A DNA stretch of 64,000 nt from Peptoniphilus_A harei_B (GTDB taxonomy: Bacteria; Bacillota; Clostridia; Tissierellales; Peptoniphilaceae): assembly GCA_032560695.1 (NCBI GenBank), contig JAWGHR010000002.1, positions 135,050 to 199,049 of the forward strand. Direction: 5' to 3'. Each line of letters opens with the position of its first letter. Position 1 is the stretch's first letter. Below, one piece after another: positions 33,459 through 41,110 of this stretch. The notes under the pieces were generated by a model. That model was not told where the DNA came from and ran no database searches. It worked only from the letters and a program-made list of their open reading frames with translations. The position numbers were made by a program, and so were the translations under genes.

Positions 33459-33502
33459 CTTATAAATTATCGCGGCGAAGATTTATAAGGAGTTTGATAA
33501 AA
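33459..33502 (+). promoter_or_regulatory. Short structured leader of rpsD, candidate S4 autoregulatory site
   Basis: CTTATAAAT (33459-33467) is perfectly complementary to ATTTATAAG (33481-33489), enclosing a 13-base GC-rich loop (33468-33480). The 3' arm shares its last bases with the AAGGAG ribosome binding site (33488-33493). S4 is known to repress its own mRNA in several bacteria, but this hairpin is smaller than the Bacillus leader. Confidence 0.5.
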
Positions 33503-34099
33503 ATGGCAAAAATGATGGATCCAAAGTTCAAGCAATCAAGAAGACTTGGACTAAATGTATGCGGTCACCCAAAGGCAATGAAAAGAGCTACAAGAGGTAC
33601 TGCAAGAAGCGATAAAAAACTTACTGAATATGGTAAGCAACTTTTAGAAAAACAAAGATTAAGAGCATACTACGGTGTACTTGAAAAACAATTTGTTAAT
33701 CTATTCAAAGAAGCTCAAAGAACTCAAGGCCAAACTGGTCCTAACCTTGTAACATTCCTTGAAACTAGACTAGATTCTTTATGTTACAGAATGGGCTTCG
33801 CATCTTCAATCAGACAAGCAAGACAAATGGTTAGCCACTGTCACCTAACTGTAAATGGAAAGAAAGTAAACATTCCTTCTTACAGATGTCAACCTGGCGA
33901 TGTTATTGCATTATCTGCTAAAGGAAGAAAAGTTGACCTATTTAAAGAAAACTACAACACTAACATTGTTGTAAACTACCCTTACATTTCTAAGGACGAA
34001 GACTTTAAAGCAACTTTAGTTTCTCTACCAAATAGAGAAGATATTCCAATAGAAATTGAAGACCAATTAATCGTTGAATTCTATTCAAAGAACATGTAA
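33503..34099 (+). CDS. rpsD: 30S ribosomal protein S4
   Basis: 198 residues, the size of Firmicutes S4. It is a primary binder of 16S rRNA in 30S assembly. The protein starts MAKMMDPKFKQSRRLGLN. The S4 RNA-binding domain includes FLETRLDSLCYRMGFASSIR (about 93-112) and RQMVSHCHLTVNGKKVNIPS. The N-terminal zinc-finger cysteines of some S4 proteins are absent apart from one Cys, so this is the C-minus form. The start at ATG 33503 has AAGGAG 9 bases upstream; a longer in-frame extension to 33335 crosses the promoter and is rejected. It is a solitary gene outside the ribosomal operons, as in Bacillus. Confidence 0.96.
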   Translation: MAKMMDPKFKQSRRLGLNVCGHPKAMKRATRGTARSDKKLTEYGKQLLEKQRLRAYYGVLEKQFVNLFKEAQRTQGQTGPNLVTFLETRLDSLCYRMGFASSIRQARQMVSHCHLTVNGKKVNIPSYRCQPGDVIALSAKGRKVDLFKENYNTNIVVNYPYISKDEDFKATLVSLPNREDIPIEIEDQLIVEFYSKNM

Positions 34100-34110
34100 T
34101 GAAAATGGAA

Positions 34111-34134
34111 AAGACCCTGCCAGGGTCTTTTTTA
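34111..34134 (+). terminator. rpsD terminator
   Basis: A perfect 9-bp stem AAGACCCTG/CAGGGTCTT with a minimal loop, followed by a run of Ts. Confidence 0.9.
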
Positions 34135-34140
34135 TTATTT

Positions 34141-34169
34141 AAAAGTGGAGGTTCGTCCCCCACTTTTTT
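34141..34169 (+). terminator. Second hairpin downstream of rpsD
   Basis: AAAAGTGG and CCACTTTT pair around a 10-base AGGTTCGTCC loop, followed by TT. It could be a back-up terminator for rpsD. The next 90 bases hold nothing else recognisable. Confidence 0.6.
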
Positions 34170-34265
34170 ATTTCAATTTTTTTATTTTCATTAGCTTCTA
34201 CTTAATAAAATTTTTTATTTCACACTTAGACAAGTAAATAAAATTTAAAATTTCCCACAAAAAAA

Positions 34266-34284
34266 TCGCATGGCAAGCATGCGA
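34266..34284 (-). terminator. Terminator of the sodium symporter gene
   Basis: On the minus strand TCGCATG-CTTGC-CATGCGA is a perfect 7-bp stem, followed by seven Ts; it ends 5 bases from the stop codon. Confidence 0.85.
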
Positions 34285-34288
34285 CTTT

Positions 34289-35593
34289 TTATTTTATAAA
34301 TTGACTAAAGAATATTATTACAATAACAATTGGTGAAATATATTTAATACTAATATTCATCCAAGCCTTAACAAAAGGACTTTTAATATTTGCTGCTTCT
34401 ATGACATTTTCCATCTTCCAAGCTCTAGCTGAGAAAAGGGCAATGATGAGACAACCAATTACTAAGATATAATTACTTTCTACATTGTCTAGGAAGGCAA
34501 AGGCTGGATCATAAAAAATTGATACAGCAGCAATAACAACTATTATTGCACTTGCAAGCATTAGGGCTTTTATTCTTTCTAATTTAAATCTTTCCATAAA
34601 TTGTCCTACAATTGCTTCAAGAACTCCAACTGATGAAGTAAAGGCTGCAATGTAGAAACCGAAGTAAAATAGGATTGAAAGAATTCTACCAAAAGGCACA
34701 ACGTTAAAGGCAAGTGGAAGAGTTAAAAATGTAAGTCCAACTCCTTCCCCTGGTGTTAGTCCTGTTGCAAAAACTATTGGAAGAATCATAAAACCAGATA
34801 AGATTCCTGCAAAAACTAGGGCAAGACAAATAACTGTTGAGTCCTTAAAGATGTTTTCATCCTTTTCTTTGATGTAAGATCCAAATACCATGGATCCAAG
34901 CATTGCAAGTCCCAAGGCAAAGAAGGCCTGTCCCAAACAAGTTATAACTGAGTTAAAGGAAAATTTAGAAAAGTCTGGCTTAAATAAGAAGGTAATTCCG
35001 TCTTTTGCACCAGGAAGTCTAAGTCCAAAGAAAATTATAACTATCATTATGACAAATAAAACTGGAATTAAAATCTTTGAAACTCTTTCGATTCCCTTTT
35101 GAACCCCAAGTATAATAACTGCATTGTTAAGGGCAAAGTTAATTAAGAAAAATGTAAAAACCATTGTCTTATTGGCATTAAAGGCATCAAAGTAAGTTTG
35201 AATTCCTTGGCTATCAAGTCCAATAAAGTCACCCATAAAGGCTCCTGCAATATATTTCATTATCCAAGCATAGATAACTGAAGTGTAGCCTACAATTATC
35301 AAGGCAGCTAGTGTGTGTAAGTAACCAGCTAAGTACCACTTTGTATTTGGCTTTAAAGTCTTATAGGCGTCTATGGCAGCATTACCCGTTGCATAACCTA
35401 TAGTAACCTCACAAGTCATTAAGGGAATTCCTATGACTAAGATAATTAAAATATATAAAAATATAAAAATTGCTCCACCGTTTTCGCCAACTACATAGGG
35501 GAATCTCCAAAGAGTTCCTATCCCAAGGGCAAGGCCAATGGCAACCATAATAAATCCTAGGATTGATGAAAATCCTTCATTTTGTTTTGACAT
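34289..35593 (-). CDS. Neurotransmitter:sodium symporter (SNF) family transporter
   Basis: A 434-residue polytopic protein with about eleven hydrophobic helices, the number seen in many bacterial NSS members (MhsT, Tyt1). TM1 carries the family signature GFIMVAIGLALGIGTLWRFP (residues about 12-31), with the unwound GLALGIG segment that binds the substrate and sodium. GENGGAIFIFLYI and TCEVTIGYA follow. Bacterial homologues import amino acids such as tryptophan, tyrosine or branched-chain residues with Na+. The substrate cannot be told from the sequence. It is monocistronic, with a terminator just downstream and the divergent DUF2007 gene upstream. It fits with the sodium-type V-ATPase later in the window. 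Confidence 0.9.
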   Translation of the reverse strand: MSKQNEGFSSILGFIMVAIGLALGIGTLWRFPYVVGENGGAIFIFLYILIILVIGIPLMTCEVTIGYATGNAAIDAYKTLKPNTKWYLAGYLHTLAALIIVGYTSVIYAWIMKYIAGAFMGDFIGLDSQGIQTYFDAFNANKTMVFTFFLINFALNNAVIILGVQKGIERVSKILIPVLFVIMIVIIFFGLRLPGAKDGITFLFKPDFSKFSFNSVITCLGQAFFALGLAMLGSMVFGSYIKEKDENIFKDSTVICLALVFAGILSGFMILPIVFATGLTPGEGVGLTFLTLPLAFNVVPFGRILSILFYFGFYIAAFTSSVGVLEAIVGQFMERFKLERIKALMLASAIIVVIAAVSIFYDPAFAFLDNVESNYILVIGCLIIALFSARAWKMENVIEAANIKSPFVKAWMNISIKYISPIVIVIIFFSQFIK

Positions 35594-35713
35594 ACGCTCT
35601 CTCCTTTTTTATATATTAGAAATACTAACACAAAAGCTAATTTTTTTAAATAGATTTAGTATATTTTCCCCTTTAAAGCGACAAATTTTTTAATTTTATT
35701 TATTTTTCTTAAA

Positions 35714-35742
35714 TTCATTATAAAGCTTATTCGTGGTATAAT
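35714..35742 (+). promoter_or_regulatory. Probable promoter of the DUF2007-like gene
   Basis: A perfect TATAAT (35737-35742) lies 16 bases before the ATG at 35759. The -35 at 17 bp (TTCATT, 35714-35719) is poor. TAGGTGAT serves as the ribosome binding site. Confidence 0.4.
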
Positions 35743-35758
35743 CTTTTTAGGTGATAAT

Positions 35759-36016
35759 ATGAAAAAAGACATTGAGTATGTAAAACTTGTTACTTCAACT
35801 AATAAACTTATCTTTGATGAAATTTGTGCCTTCTTAGAAGACAATTCCATCCCCTACTTTGTTAAAGACGAGGGCGACTACATGCGTCTTATCTCTGGCT
35901 TCTCTCTTTATGAAAAGGGAATCTATGTATCAGAAGATGATTTTGACGCAGCCAACGAGCTCCTAGTTTACTTTATGAATGACAATGACACAAGCGGCGA
36001 CTTGTCCTTTGACTAA
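35759..36016 (+). CDS. DUF2007-like small putative signal-transducing protein
   Basis: An 85-residue acidic protein. The pattern VKLVTSTNKLIFDEICAFLEDNSIPYFVKD (given here in pieces: VKLVTSTNKL, then LEDNSIPYFVKDEG), followed by YEKGIYVSEDDFDAANELL, is that of DUF2007: a PII-like fold with an xAxxIxxxLxxxGIPxxV core and a final VxxxDxxxAxxLL helix. Members are small, of unknown role, and named putative signal transducers on structural grounds. The gene is monocistronic and convergent with the YCII-like gene across a shared terminator. No membrane segment or metal site is visible. Confidence 0.72.
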   Translation: MKKDIEYVKLVTSTNKLIFDEICAFLEDNSIPYFVKDEGDYMRLISGFSLYEKGIYVSEDDFDAANELLVYFMNDNDTSGDLSFD

Positions 36017-36030
36017 TCTTAAATGATAAA

Positions 36031-36068
36031 AAACAAAGCTGAGAAATTTTACTTCCTCAGCTTTGTTT
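36031..36068. terminator. Bidirectional terminator between convergent genes
   Basis: A 13-bp perfect stem AAACAAAGCTGAG/CTCAGCTTTGTTT with a 12-base loop. A and T flanks on both sides allow use in both directions. It overlaps the last codons of the YCII-like gene by two bases. Confidence 0.85.
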
Positions 36069-36360
36069 ATTGGATAAATAGTTCTATTAAGTTTTTGTTT
36101 ATAAGGTTGGGATAAAATTTTGTAATTTCGTAGTCAAGATATCCCTCTAGAACAAGAGGATCATTGTCGCAAAAATCTTTTACTTCATCTCCCAAGTAGA
36201 TCCCTATTCCTCCACCTTCTTCTTTAGGCCCAGAGATAATTAAATTTCCCAAGTCAACTTCATTCTCATGGTAGTTTAAATGCTCTTCGAGAGTTTTTTC
36301 AAAATTTATATCAAGCTCTTTATCCTTCTTTAAGTTTCCAATTATTAAATAAGAATTCAT
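36067..36360 (-). CDS. YCII-domain-like small protein
   Basis: A 97-residue soluble protein. The order of elements (a beta strand YLIIGNL, a helix with FEKTLEEHLNYH, a strand NLIISGPKEEGGGIGIYLG, then DNDPLVLEGYLDYEITKFYP) matches the ferredoxin-like YCII fold. In that fold a His and the GPxxxxxG and DPxxxxG segments line a putative active site; here H28 or H31 and the ISGPKEEGGG and DNDPLVLEG segments are present. YCII proteins have few proven functions. The gene lies one base after the alpha/beta-hydrolase gene and is likely cotranscribed with it. Confidence 0.7.
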   Translation of the reverse strand: MNSYLIIGNLKKDKELDINFEKTLEEHLNYHENEVDLGNLIISGPKEEGGGIGIYLGDEVKDFCDNDPLVLEGYLDYEITKFYPNLINKNLIELFIQ

Positions 36361-36361
36361 T

Positions 36362-37426
36362 TTATTTTTTTAAGAAGTCCACAATATCCTTAAAGACTTC
36401 TTCCCTCTCTTCTTCCCTAAAAATTTCGTGCTTCATCATCTTGTAAAGTTTTGATTCAATGTTTTTGTAGCCTACTTCTTTTAAGAGATTAATTGATGAC
36501 TCAAATCCCTTTTCTCCACCAATTACTACGTCATCTTCTCCGGCTATAAAAAATATATCAAGGTCAGGATTCCTAAATTTATAATTTTTTGTATTTTTTA
36601 ATTCTCTTACACCTTCAAAGACAGCTAGGTAGCCTCTATTTTTAAAGACTGGAGGCATGTGAGGGTCTCTTTCTGCATCTTTTATGTTTTCTTTAGAGTA
36701 AGACAACCAATCAAAGTGTTTTTTGTCTCCAGTATAAAGTTTTTTCATTAAATAAATTGTTCTTTGTTCTCCAAAGTAAAAGTTTATAAAATTTCCAAGG
36801 AAAATTGCTAGAGGAACTTCAGGGACATAATTTGGTGGACCTGATAAAACTAATTTCTTAATTAAATCATCACCCTCTTCAAGATAAATTCTTCCAAAGA
36901 CAGTTCCCAGTGAATGACCAATTAAATAAATATCAGTTTCTGGAAATTTCTTTTTCAGTTCTCTTGTAATTGCAAGATTGTCATCAACAACTTTTTCCAC
37001 TCCGTCAATGTAACCAAGTGTGTACTTATCTCCAAGGGACCTACCGTGACCCCTATTGTCAGATATAAAGCAGGAGTAACCACTCTCGTTTAAATATTTA
37101 ATTAAAAAATAATATCTTTCCTTGTGCTCAAGAGCTCCATGGATAATTTGCACTAAGGCCTTGGGCTCTTCTACTGGAAAATATCCACCGTCTAAAACAA
37201 AACCATCGTAGGATTTTATTTTAACTCTTTCAAAGTTTGGAAGTTCATAAAAATCTTTCTCATTACCAAATTCTATAAGGTCATCATTTTTTTCAACTTC
37301 AGAAATAAATTTTAAGTCACATTTTAAATCCACGCCTTCATTTTGCAAAAGTTTGTTGGACTTTCTATAGTGAATTTGTGGAATCAAAAAAATAATTAAA
37401 ATTAATAAGATAATAAAATATACCAT
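36362..37426 (-). CDS. Alpha/beta hydrolase (serine aminopeptidase S33 / monoacylglycerol lipase-like), membrane-anchored
   Basis: A 354-residue hydrolase. An N-terminal hydrophobic helix (about 2-18) probably anchors it to the membrane. The core begins VQIIHGALEHKERYYFL (oxyanion region, about 91-107) and FISDNRGHGRSLGDKYT (about 119-135). The nucleophile elbow GHSLG is at about 168-172, with Ser 170. The acid is Asp in IAGEDDVVIGG (about 292) and the base His is in KMMKHEIFRE (about 335). The pattern is that of lysophospholipase or monoglyceride lipase-like enzymes (Hydrolase_4). It is the first gene of a two-gene unit with the YCII-like protein. Confidence 0.88.
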   Translation of the reverse strand: MVYFIILLILIIFLIPQIHYRKSNKLLQNEGVDLKCDLKFISEVEKNDDLIEFGNEKDFYELPNFERVKIKSYDGFVLDGGYFPVEEPKALVQIIHGALEHKERYYFLIKYLNESGYSCFISDNRGHGRSLGDKYTLGYIDGVEKVVDDNLAITRELKKKFPETDIYLIGHSLGTVFGRIYLEEGDDLIKKLVLSGPPNYVPEVPLAIFLGNFINFYFGEQRTIYLMKKLYTGDKKHFDWLSYSKENIKDAERDPHMPPVFKNRGYLAVFEGVRELKNTKNYKFRNPDLDIFFIAGEDDVVIGGEKGFESSINLLKEVGYKNIESKLYKMMKHEIFREEEREEVFKDIVDFLKK

Positions 37427-37510
37427 AAGTCACCTCTCAGTAATTATAACAAAATAAATGGGTACTTTGTCCCTTAAATATTTTTATTTCAATATATTTG
37501 CATTTAAAAA

Positions 37511-37526
37511 GGAAGGTCTCCCTTCC
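37511..37526 (-). terminator. Terminator of the csaB cluster
   Basis: On the minus strand GGAAGG-GAGA-CCTTCC forms a 6-bp stem with a 4-base loop, followed by TTTTT. It closes the wall-polymer gene cluster. Confidence 0.75.
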
Positions 37527-37550
37527 CATTTAAAAATTTATTTACTTTGT

Positions 37551-38654
37551 TTATAGTTTTCCTTCACCTAACAAGTCCAAAGCTATCTCTACATTTCTCT
37601 TTGACTCCTGTCTCATCTCTTCTGTCTTTTCACTTAAAACTTTTCTTCTTTCCTCTAAGTTTTCCAAAGCCAATTTTATTTTGTCAAAAAGTTCTTCTGG
37701 AGTGAAGTTCTCTACGTCAATGGATTCTTCGATGCCAAGTTCTTTCACCATAGCTTCTACCTTTGGGTCATAAATTATTCCCACCATTGGAAGTTCAACG
37801 CTAGCTGCATATACAAGTGAATGAAGTCTCATGGCTGCTAGAAGTTTTAGCTTTCTAAAAATCCCCATTAAGTCTCCTGCTGAGTAGGTATTTTCAATTA
37901 GCATGACTTTGTCCTTGTGACAGCACCTCTCTGCTACTTCACTTGAATAGATGTTGTCTCTTGGATTGTGGAAGGGAACAAGTAGGATGTCGTAGCCAAC
38001 TTCTATTAGTTTATCAATTGTTGCTGCAAACTTATCCTTTATCTCGTCAATATTTTTCTGATCCCTTATGCAAAATCCTATAGTTTTATCTGTAATCTTT
38101 ATATTTTCATTTTGTAAGATTTCTTCAACCCTATCTTCTCCTGCTGCTTCGAGAGTGAAGACTGGATCAGCTGTTACTTCTATGTTTTTGTTTGTAACTC
38201 CCAGTTCTCTCACAAACTTATAGGACAAGTCATCTCTCAGGGTGATGTAGTTTGCCTTATTAAGAACCCACCTTGTCAAAATCCTATTTGATTTCTTGTC
38301 TATTGGGCCTATACCGTTGGCATAGATGTAAACTTTTTTCTTTAATATTTTCGCCAAGATAATAACAGAAAGATAGTAGATAATAGACCTTGTTGAGGTG
38401 ATGTCTTGTAGAAGAGATCCACCACCTGACAAAAGCAAGTCAGCATCTTTTAGAGCTCTTCGAACTTCCTTAAAAGAAAATCTATTTACTGCCCCTATTT
38501 CATAAACCCGCCTTGTCTTTTCAGGGTTGTTCGAGAGTGCTGTCATCTCTAAATCAATATTTAATTTTTTAAAATCATCTACCATGGCCTTTAATATGGC
38601 ATCGTCGCCAGAATTGTCAAAGCCAAAGTATCCTGATATTACAATTTTTTTCAT
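37551..38654 (-). CDS. csaB: Polysaccharide pyruvyl transferase CsaB
   Basis: About 367 residues from ATG 38654. It transfers pyruvate from phosphoenolpyruvate as a ketal on a wall polysaccharide, the modification recognised by SLH domains of S-layer proteins. The N-terminus ISGYFGFDNSGDDAILKAM is the CsaB signature (SGYYGFxNxGDEAIL). LLSGGGSLLQDITSTRS and YANGIGPI follow, then the C-terminal MRLHSLVYAASVELPMVGI with the His of the active site. The start at 38654 has a GAGTGAT site; a GTG at 38675 would also be in frame. The gene begins 24 bases after the O-antigen-ligase stop and ends the cluster. No SLH protein is coded in the window. Confidence 0.92.
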   Translation of the reverse strand: MKKIVISGYFGFDNSGDDAILKAMVDDFKKLNIDLEMTALSNNPEKTRRVYEIGAVNRFSFKEVRRALKDADLLLSGGGSLLQDITSTRSIIYYLSVIILAKILKKKVYIYANGIGPIDKKSNRILTRWVLNKANYITLRDDLSYKFVRELGVTNKNIEVTADPVFTLEAAGEDRVEEILQNENIKITDKTIGFCIRDQKNIDEIKDKFAATIDKLIEVGYDILLVPFHNPRDNIYSSEVAERCCHKDKVMLIENTYSAGDLMGIFRKLKLLAAMRLHSLVYAASVELPMVGIIYDPKVEAMVKELGIEESIDVENFTPEELFDKIKLALENLEERRKVLSEKTEEMRQESKRNVEIALDLLGEGKL

Positions 38655-38678
38655 AAGATCACTCTGTCTAATCACTCT

Positions 38679-40079
38679 CTAAATAGTTTCTGCTTCTCTA
38701 AAACTTTCTGCTTTTAAATTTTCAATATTTTCTAAACTTCCTGCATCTTCTGCATTTAATTCACGTGACTTTTCTTTTTCAAGTTTTTCTACTTTAATAG
38801 CAGTAAAAATTATTCCTAGTACAATCCAAAAAGTAAAAATAATTCTTGGGATGTATAAGAAGTGTTCCACTAGTCCGTGGCCCATAATTCCGATTATACT
38901 TGCAAAGAGTCCTGCTCCAAGATACTTATAATACTTGTCCTCTGACTTAACTAGATTTACATAAGCATACTTTAAACTTGCCAAAAGCAAAAGCATGAAA
39001 AAGATAAATCCAATTAAACCAATTTCTGCTGCAACTTCGAGATAGGTGTTGTGGGCGTGGTAGATTGGCATGGTCCTAATATATCTCTCAAAGGTTTCTT
39101 TGAAAGGCACGTATCCAAAACCAACACCGGCAATTAAGTTATCTCTAATTACATCTGTAGTTATTTGCCAAATTTTTATCCTATACATATTTGAGCTATC
39201 TACTGTTGAACCTATGGAAGTTATCCTGTCCACAACTTTTTGTGGAAGAAATGCTAGTCCTCCCAAGACCATTGGCACTGCTAGAAGTAGCAGCCTCTTG
39301 TCAACTAATAGGATAAAGGCAAGAGCTGCAAGGGCAATTCCTACCCAGCCACCTCTTGATAGGGTCATGACAATACAAATTAAAAGTATGCCAGTGGATG
39401 CTGCAAAAAGAAATTTTTTTCTCATGCTCTTTGTGTACCAAGTCATTCCCACAGCAATTGGAGTAATTAGTACCAAGTACTCAGCCAAAATGTTTGGGTT
39501 AAAGAAAACTGAGTAAACTCTTACTGCTATGTCTGTGTTGTTTTCTGTATCAAGCCACTCTGGTCTCATCTCTACTCCAGTGAAGTATTGAAGGACTCCT
39601 AGGAGTGCTACTACAAGAGCAGACAAAAGTAGAGTTGATATAAAGGCATTGAGCTGACCCTTTGTCTTTATTGAATTTGTCATTGCAAATAAAAAGGAAA
39701 TACCTGCAGCATTTAATGCCAAGTCACGAACTGAACCTGATGGGTCAATTGATGTTATAGTTGAGAAAAGTATAATAAAGGCAAAAATCGCAAGAGGAAC
39801 TGACCTCTCTCCTACACTAAAGTCTTCCTTGTACAAAAATGTTCTTAGTAGGACAAAGAATCCCATGGACAAAAGCATAATCAGTCCCAAAGCATCGGGC
39901 ACAAAGGGATAAAGAAAGGCTGATGCAAAAAGTCCAATTTTAATGTCGTAAATAACTAAAAGCAGTCCACTTATACCCACAAAGGCTACTAAAAATAATT
40001 TAAAGCCTAAGAAGTAGTATATAAGGCTTAAGAAAACTGCAGACAATAAAATAAAATTAATTTTTCTTGATCTTACCAC
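38679..40079 (-). CDS. O-antigen ligase / Wzy family polymerase-like membrane protein
   Basis: A 466-residue polytopic protein with about twelve hydrophobic helices. The central Wzy_C signature is present: CIVMTLSRGGWVGIALA (about 232-248), then a large loop with VGFGYVPFKE and the conserved YHAHNTYLEVAAEIGLIGF (about 344-362). Such proteins ligate or polymerise glycan repeat units on the outer face of the membrane. The Ser/Glu-rich C-terminal 35 residues are probably cytoplasmic. Its start overlaps the preceding small membrane protein gene by 7 bases, and csaB follows. In this setting it probably acts on the secondary wall polymer. Confidence 0.88.
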   Translation of the reverse strand: MVRSRKINFILLSAVFLSLIYYFLGFKLFLVAFVGISGLLLVIYDIKIGLFASAFLYPFVPDALGLIMLLSMGFFVLLRTFLYKEDFSVGERSVPLAIFAFIILFSTITSIDPSGSVRDLALNAAGISFLFAMTNSIKTKGQLNAFISTLLLSALVVALLGVLQYFTGVEMRPEWLDTENNTDIAVRVYSVFFNPNILAEYLVLITPIAVGMTWYTKSMRKKFLFAASTGILLICIVMTLSRGGWVGIALAALAFILLVDKRLLLLAVPMVLGGLAFLPQKVVDRITSIGSTVDSSNMYRIKIWQITTDVIRDNLIAGVGFGYVPFKETFERYIRTMPIYHAHNTYLEVAAEIGLIGFIFFMLLLLASLKYAYVNLVKSEDKYYKYLGAGLFASIIGIMGHGLVEHFLYIPRIIFTFWIVLGIIFTAIKVEKLEKEKSRELNAEDAGSLENIENLKAESFREAETI

Positions 40080-40621
40080 CAGTTTTCACCGCCTTCATCT
40101 AATTTAAAAAAGCTTGTGAAAAATTCTAAAACTTTTGAACCCATAATTATGTCCATATATCTTCCCTTAAATAGAGAAAGAATTAGTCCAAGGACAATAA
40201 AAGCTAGAGGAAAAATAATTTTAGCACCAGCAATAAGAGAAATAATTAGGGTTAATGCTCCTGAATAAAACATTATGTTAGAAATAATACCTGCAATTTC
40301 ATCAAAATCATCAAGGGCCTTAAAAGCTCCACCTAGAAAAAATGAATTTTTTATTAAGGGCACAAAGACCCTGCCAAGAAAATTCATAAATTTTTCTATT
40401 AGCTTAAATAGTCCCCTATAAATTTTATAGATAAAGGTATTTGCAAATAAAACTTTTTCGCCACTAAGTACAACTTTGGTCTTTGAATTTGCAAAAGTTT
40501 TTTCTATTGGCTTACTTATAAAATCATGGGATCTTTTAGTAAAGGAATCTTCATAGTATCCACTAAAAGACCTGTAGATTTTATTTAAAAACCTTATAGT
40601 TAATGAGTTAATAGTAATCAC
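40073..40621 (-). CDS. Small membrane protein of the csaB cluster, unrecognised
   Basis: A 182-residue protein with two C-terminal hydrophobic helices (about 112-130 and 133-150) and an amphipathic, basic N-terminal half (FLNKIYRSFSGYYEDSFTK, then KVVLSGEKVLFANTFIYK). I do not recognise a family. In some clostridia a comparable N-terminal segment is fused to the O-antigen ligase, so it may be a separated domain of that enzyme; this is inference. It is tightly coupled: its start follows the DUF4330 stop directly (1 base), and its end overlaps the ligase gene by 7 bases. The C-terminus ends in Trp-Trp. Confidence 0.55.
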   Translation of the reverse strand: MITINSLTIRFLNKIYRSFSGYYEDSFTKRSHDFISKPIEKTFANSKTKVVLSGEKVLFANTFIYKIYRGLFKLIEKFMNFLGRVFVPLIKNSFFLGGAFKALDDFDEIAGIISNIMFYSGALTLIISLIAGAKIIFPLAFIVLGLILSLFKGRYMDIIMGSKVLEFFTSFFKLDEGGENWW

Positions 40622-41110
40622 CTAGTTCTTTACTTCTACACCAAGTATTGTCATAAATGTTGTGATGTTCTTATTCTTAATTCTCATCTCAGCACCAATC
40701 CTAATTTGTTCAGTGCCAACTTGATAAAAATCTTGAGTGTCTTTAACATCTGCGTCAATTGTCATAATTACTCTGTACTTGTCAGGAACTACTGCGTTAT
40801 AAAACTTGCCTTGGTATTCTGTCTTGTCCTTGTAAGGTTCAACTTCAGCTGTAGCAATTTTGCCAAGGTAAGTTCCCTTGTCATAATCATAGATTGGATC
40901 TCCAACCTTAATATTGTTAGCAGTTACATCTCTAACATCCTTAACCTCTGCTGTGATTACACCCTTCTTAGTAGTTGTTTCACCAACAGGACCCTTGTTT
41001 CCAAATCTCTTTGCTCCCACAGCAACAAGTGCAAGTAGCAAAACTATTACTAGTAAGTCTACTATATTAATTAAGCCAAAAAGTCTGCCCTTTTTGTCAA
41101 TTATTTTCAT
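40622..41110 (-). CDS. DUF4330 domain protein
   Basis: A 162-residue protein with one N-terminal membrane helix (about 15-35, INIVDLLVIVLLLALVAVGA) and an extracytoplasmic beta-rich domain. The opening IDKKGRLFGLINIVDLLVI is the DUF4330 signature. The body has paired strands with VGDPIYDYDKGTYLGKI and the ending QIRIGAEMRIKNKN, resembling an MlaD/HlyD-type barrel. DUF4330 genes recur beside csaB and O-antigen-ligase genes in Clostridia, so a role in wall-polymer export or assembly is inferred. It overlaps the glycosyltransferase gene by 14 bases. Confidence 0.85.
   Translation of the reverse strand: MKIIDKKGRLFGLINIVDLLVIVLLLALVAVGAKRFGNKGPVGETTTKKGVITAEVKDVRDVTANNIKVGDPIYDYDKGTYLGKIATAEVEPYKDKTEYQGKFYNAVVPDKYRVIMTIDADVKDTQDFYQVGTEQIRIGAEMRIKNKNITTFMTILGVEVKN

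Noticed and set aside
33335..33502. N-terminal extension of rpsD
   Set aside because: It would run through the TTTACA/TATAAT promoter and leader; S4 proteins begin at the ATG at 33503, which has AAGGAG upstream.
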